DNA of 64,000 nt from Panagrolaimus kolymaensis (taxonomy: Eukaryota > Nematoda > Chromadorea > Rhabditida > Panagrolaimidae). A model generated the notes under the pieces. That model had not been told where the DNA came from. It made no database searches and saw only the letters and a list, made by a program, of their open reading frames with translations. The position numbers were made by a program, and so were the translations under genes. The DNA is taken from contig JAJQJQ010000048.1 of assembly GCA_028622995.1 (NCBI GenBank), forward strand, positions 620,001-684,000, read 5' to 3'. Below are positions 57,701 through 64,000 of this stretch, one piece after another (position 1 is the stretch's first letter; each line of letters opens with the position of its first letter).

Positions 57701-59190
57701 GAATGCATATTTGGTGGATTTGGTGGTGGTGCAAAGATGCATTTATGTGTGTGTGGAGGTGTTGGAAGGTGTTTAATGAAAATGTTTTTTTAATGAAGAT
57801 TGATAAGATGGACTTTAAGAAAGTTTAATGAAAATATTAAAATGAGAAATGGGAAAATGTTGCCCTAGGAAATGAGGATGACCACGAGGTGCTAAAATGA
57901 AGCTGCATATGAGGGACATGTAAGATGAGGCCCGAAGGGCCTGTGGTGCTTGATCGCAGTAATGAAATTGAATTTAAAAGGGAGAAATTGTGGAATGGAA
58001 CCTGGGTTTGGGTTGTGTGGCACGAAGGGCCATTTTTAAATATGAATTGAACTAATGTAAAATGGGAGGGCTGCCGCAGGTTGACCTCAATGAAGGGGAT
58101 GGAAGGTGGAAGACGAGATGAGGGCCCGAAGGGCCCGATGTTTAATTGTAAAATTGAATAAATGTAAAATGTGGGGACTGCCGTAGGCAGGCCCCTTTCT
58201 TATTCTTTCTACCTTTATAAATTGAATTGACTATATCTGTTTGTCTGTTTGTTTGTATGTGGGGTGTCCGCTGTTTTTTGAAAATGTGATTGTACAGTCC
58301 GATGTAGTTTTTGATGCTGATTCCAAAAATGTGGGTCTCGAGCTTCGGCTAAAGAGATATGTATATGTAATGGAGGTTTGAAAATTTGCATATTGAAAAA
58401 ATTCCTAACGCGAATGTTTCTCTTTGTGTTTGATGAAAGGGAGGAAAGCGAGCTCTTTGTCGTTTGCTTTTTGAAGAAGAAAATTCGTTGCATGATTTTT
58501 TACTATGATTTTTGAAAGATTGCCTATTTGGTGGATTTGGTTCTGGTGCAGAGATGCATGTATGTGTGAAGGTGTTGGAGGGTGTTTAATGAAAATGTAT
58601 TTTAAATGAGGATTGATAAGATGGACTTTAAGAAAGTTTAATGAAAATATTAAAATGAGAAATGGGATAACGTAGCCCTGAGAAATGAGGATGACTTCGA
58701 GGTGCTAAAATGAGGCTGCATATGAGGGGCATGTAAGATGAGGCCCGAAGGGCCTTTGTTGATGTATCAAAGTAATGAAAATTGAATTTGAAAGGGAGAA
58801 AGTCTAAAATGGAATTTGAGTATGGGTTGTGAGGCCCGAAGGGCCATTTGATAAATATGAAATGATCTAATGTAAAATTGGGAGGGCTGCCGCAGGTAGA
58901 CCTCTCTGCAGGGGATGGAAGATGGAAGACGAGATGAGGGCCCGAAGGGCCCGATGTGTAATTGAATAAATGTAAAGTGTGGGGACTGCCGTAGGCAGGC
59001 CCCTTCTTATATCTTGTGAAGTTTTTAAATTTAGGAAATATACGATATTCCACAAAGATTTATATTACGAGATGAAACTTTTAAATCAGTTGGAATAGAT
59101 CTTGGCACTTCACGTTGTTTTGCGGCTGTAAATCGTCGAAATGGAATTGAAACAATAGCATTGGATAACAAAGAGGAAAGTACAGTAAAG
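54754..59190 (+). pseudogene. Disrupted pseudo-HSP70 plus ATPase gene with a giant intron
   Basis: Exon 1 (54,754-54,850) reads MVFHVGINPERGELAAYN. Exon 2 continues ACIYLPYNFTNITRIKF, DSIWIFHSLHCYIWEKS and then shifts frame in a run of T near 55,228. One base fewer restores YSSTEEDLIQMAKNYG, AALIKSRIMAQDLEVLDYD and ITVTVNGKEIMSFAEG. A further exon has DENGIYSIDFSIPETM. The following intron (from about 55,800 to the TTTAG at 59,037) holds four 0.8 kb tandem repeats. The next exon begins EIYDIPQRFILRDE, SVGIDLGTSRCFAAVNR and breaks off near 59,190, where the rest of the ATPase domain is missing. Its natural 3' end may be the fragment at 63,376. Frameshift plus truncation make it a pseudogene, though the T-run could be an assembly error. 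Confidence 0.75.
55838..59016. repeat. Tandem array of four ~0.8 kb units rich in palindromes
   Basis: Four head-to-tail units begin near 55,838, 56,600, 57,400 and 58,208 with CCTTTATAAATTGAATTGAC and end at 59,016 with CCCCTTCTTATATCTTG. Unit lengths are about 762, 800, 808 and 809 bases. Each carries several perfect palindromes of the type GGCCCGAAGGGCC and GGGCCCGAAGGGCCC and a stem ACTGCCGTAGGCAG. Units differ by point changes and short indels; copy 1 lacks about 40 bases present in the others (near the ATGAAAATGTTTTT stretch). The region is markedly richer in G and C than the host. Open frames inside (for example on the minus strand near 57,425-57,742) are not conserved between units, so I do not call genes. 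Confidence 0.9.
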
Positions 59191-59350
59191 ACTTATAACT
59201 GTGATTACAGAATATTAAATAATAACATCTGTGATCACAGTATTTTCATCATTATACTAATTAATTATTCTCCATAAAGAGCCTGTGGTTCCGGTTGGTT
59301 TTATAAAAGTCATTCTTTCAGGATAAAAATTGCAATAATTGTCTTTAACG
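59191..59350. other. Breakpoint with CTGTGATnACAG palindromes
   Basis: Directly after the truncated HSP70-like exon come ACTGTGATTACAG (about 59,200) and TCTGTGATCACAG (about 59,231). Similar copies TTCTGTAATAACAG and TTCTGTGATAACAG occur near 59,961 and 60,001. They bracket about 0.8 kb with the fragment described next and may mark the ends of an inserted segment. Confidence 0.4.
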
Positions 59351-59704
59351 ATGACCACAACTTCTCTTGCATCTTATCTTCGTCATAATGCAGTCTGTCA
59401 AATTTTTATTTAATAAATTTTTAAGAATTTGAAAATTTATCAAATTGAATATGCTCCTCGTCTATCTCGTTTAAACGGAAAATTAAATATTCTTCAAACA
59501 TTCAATCTGATAACTTGGAAGGATGATGCGAAATTTTTCATGTTTTTTGGTTAAGATGATCTTGCTTTTTTAGTAACTGAAAATCCTCTTCCAACTCCTC
59601 CTCATCTTTCTGGCACGCTCAGATATTCCAAGAAAGACGCAAAGATCCTCATTGTTGCTCCCAGCGTTGCTGCATTTAATAAAATCTCCCTGAAGGCGAT
59701 TTAA
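59351..59704 (+). pseudogene. Fragment resembling CPSF160/DDB1-type N-terminus
   Basis: An ATG opens MTTTSLASYLRHNAVC, then after a short break NLKIYQIEYAPRLSRL and NGKLNILQTFNL, a stop, and then TPPHLSGTLRYSKKDAKI and LIVAPSVAAFNKISLKA to a stop at 59,704. The order (a strand naming a reading, NGKLNILQTF, KKDAKILIVA.....ISL) is like the first propeller of CPSF160 and related proteins. Stops and missing pieces show it is dead. The family link is tentative. Confidence 0.3.
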
Positions 59705-60126
59705 CTTTATGCTACTTTCTTTTTAGCAAAATCCGAAGTTGATGTTCGCACGTCCATTGTGAAATTATAAAAAATTGTAAGTGAACTAGAATGTCAAAAA
59801 GTAGCTCATAAGCTAGCAAGAAAACATCAAAGAAAAGATTAACAATTATACGAATGCATCGTTTGATAGTTTCTATCGGCCCCACGAAATCGAATTGTTC
59901 GTCCGGTCTTGGACTCGACCGCAGAATTTTGTAAGCGTTGCTGGATTTTATTTAAATTTCTGTAATAACAGTTCGAATCGTTAATGAACTATAACTCGTT
60001 TCTGTGATAACAGATACTTTTAATAAATTCCCTGCACAAGATAAGTACAAGTTTTTTCAAAACAAAACATTTATTGATACCAAAAAAATAACAATGGTAT
60101 TACAAAAAAACAGAAAACAAAAAAAT

Positions 60127-61424
60127 TTAATACAAAGAAAATCCGGTAATGCGTTGGAGCTGTCGGAGGAATCTTTCAGAGAATTGAGGAACACGGCCAA
60201 CGGTTGAACCATTAATTTGGTTGAGGAGATAGTTAACATGACCAGCAAAGAAATTCTTCCGGAATAAGTTCAAGCGAGCTGGATTTTGAGTTCTGATTGG
60301 AACAGGAGTATCATACACTGTTTCCATATAAACATGAGTGTTGTTATTGCCAGCATAAAGAACTTGACCTGGATGTAAAAATGCGCCCATACTTCCGGTG
60401 TAACATAAGTAATAGGATCACGCTAAAATTTGACATGAATCGTTTAAAATATAAAATATAAAACAAACAATTGTTTCTCTGCGAGCATCGCCATAACGAG
60501 TGCATCGATAAAAAATGCCAATTACAGGATGTTCAGTACTTCCGATACGACCATCAATCAATGGAACAAAATTTGTTTCAGAGCGAACTTCTTTAGCGTC
60601 GTCCCAATCACCAGGAGTTAAATATTAAATTACGAATAGGTTGACCAGTATGAACTAAGCACAAAGCATGGCTTTAAAACATAAAAAGTTAATGACAAAA
60701 AAAAAATAGAATTCACCAACTTCTAAATCCCATCTATTCAATTCAACATCCGGTGGAGTTTCCAAAATTTTTACATAATGAGGAGCATCAAGAGGTGGAC
60801 AATAAATGCCAGCAATAGTTCTTCGGTTCTTCCTTTCCGTTGTTCAGCTGTGCTACGATCGATATAGTAATCTTCCAATTGGTAAACATTTCCTTTGTTG
60901 TAGGAATATGGAAGGCACTTTACACAGCTATCCAAAACCAAGCCAACATTTGGCAATGTTGTTCCTTTTCAACCACTTCAGTTGCAAGATACTAAAATAG
61001 TCAAAATGAAAATTAAAATACAAAGAAAAAGGAAAACGAAAGATAATTTTGAAGCCCTCATTTACATCCGGATGGAAATCTTCTTCGCTTCTTGGAATTT
61101 CTGAATGGATCATAACAACACGATAGCCATGAATTCGTGCAAAATCATTAGGCAAAAGAAGCCTCCGGGTCTTTTCCATAGTAGCCATGCCATTAAGCAG
61201 GATCAAGATGTTTTTTTGATCGTGGATTGGAGTTGCATCGAAATAACCATGAAGACATTGCATAACTTTTCCAGCAACTTGAAAAGGATGTTCTCTATCA
61301 ATTCTTGGTAAATCTTGAGATGGCACGACAATGATTGGTTCAAATCTCCGGTAATCAAAAACTTGAACAGCATGAACAGTGCGAGAAAAGCCTAAAAATA
61401 CGAGAATTAAATCACATAAAGAAA
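60127..61424 (-). pseudogene. DExH helicase C-terminal relic, copy A
   Basis: The minus strand reads FEPIIVVPSQDLPRID, NILILLNGMATMEKTRRL, RVVMIHSEIPRSEEDFHP, VGLVLDSCVKCLPYS, DYYIDRSTAEQRKGRT, the last being helicase motif VI (Q-R-x-G-R). At that motif one base is missing, so reading leaves the frame; restoring it gives AGIYCPPLDAPHYVKIL. It then jumps to VRSETNFVPLIDGRIGS, skipping the HA2 part present in copy B. A second indel in a T-run separates PEVWAHF from HPGQVLYAGNNN. The end reads QRITGFSLY. DExH proteins of this type unwind RNA. Two frame breaks and a deletion mark a pseudogene, with homopolymer error as the alternative for each indel. Confidence 0.65.
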
Positions 61425-61457
61425 AAGTCTTTCATTAATGAAAAAGAATAAAACACT

Positions 61458-63297
61458 TACTTCTGTAACAATTCAAAGTACCTTGGAAGTAATTGACGAG
61501 TCGTTGAAGAAGAGCAAGATCAATCCATATAAGCGTGGTGGTTATCACCAGCATCAAGTAATTGACCAGGATGAGAGAAATGAGCACATACTTCCGGTGA
61601 AACATATGTGATAGGAGCTCGCTATAAATGCCATAATAAAAAAATGAGATTTGACATATAAAAAAAAAACAAACAATAGTTTCTTGGCGTTCATAAGCAT
61701 ATTGAGTACATTTAAAAAAAAATGTCGATGGAGGATGTTCAGTACTTCCGGTATGACCATCAATCAATGGGACAAAATTTGTTTCCGATCGAACAACTTG
61801 ACATTCATTCAAATCTTTACATGTTGTTTTGAAATCAGCCATGGTGAAATGACCGCCAAAAGCACAAGTTGCAGCCACTATAAAATTTAAGTTTAAACAA
61901 AACAAAAAACACCAAATAAACATGCCTTTCAAAAGTTCATTTACTTGTGGATGATCCCATTTCGGGTTAAAGAAAGCTTTTTTGTTCCAATAATCATCAT
62001 ATTGTCCGACAAGTCTTGCACGCTGCAAATAATGGAAAAGTCTTCTGCAATAAGCTAAAGCATCACGGCATTCGGCTTCTTTGAAATATCCATCATAAAT
62101 TCCATAGCGTTCGCGATCGGCTTCCGTGATATTTCTACGATGATCATTGATGTATGAGAAGAACTTTGGTAGAGCTTCTCTTAAAGTGAGGTGTCCGAGT
62201 GAAGATATCCATCAAGAGCAAAATAAATGAAGGCGCCGTTTTGATTACGCCGATGTCGTAAAGCTAAAAAAGGGAAATATAATTGTTTTAAAAGTCAAGA
62301 TTATATATTGCCTCCGTGTTTAGCCATAAGACTACCAGCAGAATAAACAACATGTTCCAGAATACCGAAAGAATATCTAAAATACACAAATGATGCAATT
62401 TCGGAGCCGCAATAAAAAGCTTGCCAACAAGTTCACCATAATTTGTGACAGTTTTCAAATCATTTCTTACAAGGCGTTTGACGTTGAGACAACGACGAAT
62501 TTGAGCGTCATAATATGGTCCAACAGGTGTCAAAAAGTTCTTGAAATTCCGGATTTCATCACCAGCAGCAATTTTGCATAGCGCAGATGTCTAAAATATA
62601 AAATGTTAAAGATGACAAAACAAAAAAAACTAACTTCTAAATCCCATCCATTAAGTTCAATGTCCGGTGGAGTTTCCATAATTTTTTGATAATGAGCAGC
62701 AACAAGAAGTGGTACATAGATTCCTGGACATGTTCTTCCGGTTCGTACTTTGCGTTGAATAGCTGTATTACGATCGGTGTAATAATCTTCCAACTTGTAG
62801 ACGTTGTATTTCTTGTATGATGAAGGACGACGCTTAACGCAGCTATCCAAAACCAATCCACAATGAGGCAACATGGCACCATTTTCAACAACTTCTGTTG
62901 CAAGATACTAAAAACTACCAAAATGTTTAAAAAAACTAAACGAAAAGGTAAAAAACAAACAATTTTCAAATCATCATTAACCTCCGGTTGAAAATCAGCC
63001 TCATCTCTTGCAATTTCAGAATGGATCAAAAAAATTCGCTAGCCATTTGCCCTTGCCAAATCAGAGATAGCCCTTACGGTTTTTAGAATGCAGTCTGACC
63101 AGGAAAAAGAGCCAAAAGTTTGTCTTTGGTTGATTACCTTGAAAGAATTCACGAAGAACATGTCTGATTTTGAGACCAACTTGATATGAAAAATCAATAA
63201 TTTCGGGTAAATCATGAGATGGCACGACAATGATTGGTTCAAACATCCGGTGATCAAAAACTTGAACAACATGGCCAGTGCGAGCATCGCCTAAAAA
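61458..63297 (-). pseudogene. DExH helicase C-terminal relic, copy B
   Basis: From about 63,297 the minus strand reads FEPIIVVPSHDLPEIIDF, then a diverged stretch, a TAG before RIFLIHSEIARDEADF (a Tyr codon in copy A), then VLDSCVKRRPSSYKK, DYYTDRNTAIQRKVRTGRT with motif VI nearly intact, and ETPPDIELNGWDLEV. Unlike copy A it keeps the helical part: GPYYDAQIRRCLNVKRLVR, HSDTSL, a one-base shift, REALPKFFSYINDHRR, FKEAECRDALAYCRRLF. Later pieces repeat those of copy A (VRSETNFVPLIDGHTGS, PITYVSPEVCAHFSH) and stop at a TGA after HHAYMD. One nonsense codon, one frameshift and the early stop make it a pseudogene, arranged head to tail with copy A. Confidence 0.65.
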
Positions 63298-63375
63298 AAG
63301 AGAATTAAATCACATAAATCAAAAGTCTTTCAAAAAAAATAAAACACTTACTTTCGTATTCAAACAATGAACTAT

Positions 63376-63655
63376 CACTCGTCCATGTTTTGAAAAAATG
63401 TCTTAACCTTTATTAGAACAAGTTAAAGAAGTTTTAATTCAAACTTTATCGAATGCTAATTATATTTCGGACGATATCAATAAAGTTTTGTTGGTTGGTG
63501 GAGGATGTAGAATGCCAATGATTCAACAACTTTTAAGAAAAATGTTTACAAAAGCTGAACACTCATGCCATGAACATCCAGATGAAATCGTGGCCATTGG
63601 AGCGGCATATTATGCTTCATTTTTGAAATCTCAGAAAAACTGTCGAATTATGTAA
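63376..63655 (+). pseudogene. HSP70-like 3' exon, CRIM end, in-frame stop
   Basis: Reads TITRPCFEKMS, TAA, then PLLEQVKEVLIQTLSNAN, VLLVGGGCRMP, PDEIVAIGAAYYAS and ends KNCRIM with its stop. It is a close copy of 54,067-54,400, sharing the TAA at the same codon, but keeps the AIGA turn and the terminal stop. It may be the displaced 3' end of the gene at 54,754, which breaks off at 59,190. The C-terminal Cys-Arg-Ile-Met fits a CaaX box. Confidence 0.75.
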
Positions 63656-63819
63656 AAAATACCAAAAACAAGTTTTTTTATAAACATTTTTGTATTAATG
63701 TAATTAATTTTTATTGAATTTATATTTATTGTATTATACTATGGCAATTGCTTTTCATTAATAATTTTAGTAAAATACCCTTGAGAATTATTTTAAGCTT
63801 TTGCTCTGAAGAATAAAGG

Positions 63820-64000
63820 TTATATACGTCTTGGGACACTATTCCATTGTAATGCTAAATTTTGGAAATAAATTGCGTCTTCATTAACCGTAGGACAAAT
63901 TTTAACTCGAGTTTGCTTTTTGAACCTAAAATATCAAATATTATTCATAATTCTTTTTAAATATTTTCTAACCTCAAACAATTTCTCAAAGCTGGATGAA
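63820..64000 (-). CDS. 3' end of a gene running off the right edge
   Basis: Two exon pieces read on the minus strand: HPALRNCLR up to a donor at about 63,973, and after TTTTAG (63,924) FKKQTRVKICPTVNEDA and IYFQNLALQWNSVPRRI to TAA at 63,820. The splice joins AG to G in frame. The HPALRNCL...R pattern is faintly like the end of a protein kinase domain but too short to decide. The rest lies outside the window. Confidence 0.45.

Noticed and set aside
56033..59055. Multiple long open frames inside the tandem array
   Set aside because: The frames are not kept between the four units; differences fall without codon periodicity, as expected for non-coding satellite DNA.
1..64000. tRNA, rRNA, snRNA or spliced-leader RNA genes
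   Set aside because: I looked for tRNA arm patterns, and for leader-like sequence with a donor and Sm site, and saw none convincing. A covariance search would be decisive.
1..64000. CRISPR array or bacterial-type operon structure
   Set aside because: No regularly spaced short direct repeats with unique spacers were seen; the genes contain introns and are nematode-like.

Overview
The window is an AT-rich chromosomal segment from a small free-living nematode, most likely a panagrolaimid or close relative. Evidence is compositional and structural: very short introns (about 32-70 bases) ending in TTTTAG or TTTCAG, possible trans-splice acceptors just before start codons, and nematode-typical families. 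These include an Srh-type chemoreceptor, MATH-BTB proteins, a transthyretin-like protein, a nematode GST, CUB-like and GH25 proteins, F-box-like LRR proteins and small secreted Cys-rich proteins. The species itself cannot be read from the sequence.

Layout. 1-13 kb: HSP70-like pieces, a transthyretin-like gene, a MATH gene, and many eroded coding fragments in AT-rich spacer. 14-19.4 kb: conserved core with a MATH-BTB gene, COQ5 and a second BTB gene. 19.4-27.7 kb: a purine-rich minisatellite split by a hAT-type MITE, a GST, and a large secreted CUB-like protein ending in a GH25 lysozyme fold that lacks its acidic pair. 28.9-36.4 kb: a pseudo-HSP70 relic, two F-box-like genes and an Srh receptor. 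37.4-40.7 kb: three tandem small secreted Cys-rich genes built from phase-0 exon modules. 40.7-43 kb: spacer with three GDSG-motif mini-frames. 43-59 kb: the main HSP70-like cluster. 59-63.4 kb: broken fragments, including two tandem DExH helicase pseudogenes, sitting where an HSP70 ATPase domain should continue.

The most unusual system is the HSP70-derived family. Full members (43,047-45,573 +; 45,710-48,046 -) encode a short, strongly diverged HSP70-like half that has lost the nucleotide-binding motifs but ends in a substrate-domain-like strand. It is followed by a second, much better conserved HSP70 ATPase domain and no further substrate domain. Several members end in a C-terminal CaaX box (CLVM after five arginines and a lysine, CLIM, CRIM), which predicts prenylation and membrane attachment. 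One member (48,218-53,828) replaced the second ATPase domain with about 1,100 residues of coiled coil. Its hand-solved exons give one frame of 1,444 residues, but only if a 356-base foldback MITE inserted at a TA in exon 7 is removed. Relics of the family lie at 432, 16,242, 28,970, 54,067, 54,754 and 63,376. This looks like an expanding, fast-evolving cluster with birth, fusion and death of members.

All splice models are by eye. Where I summed exon lengths and the frame closes, I say so. Single-base frameshifts in homopolymers could be assembly errors and are flagged.
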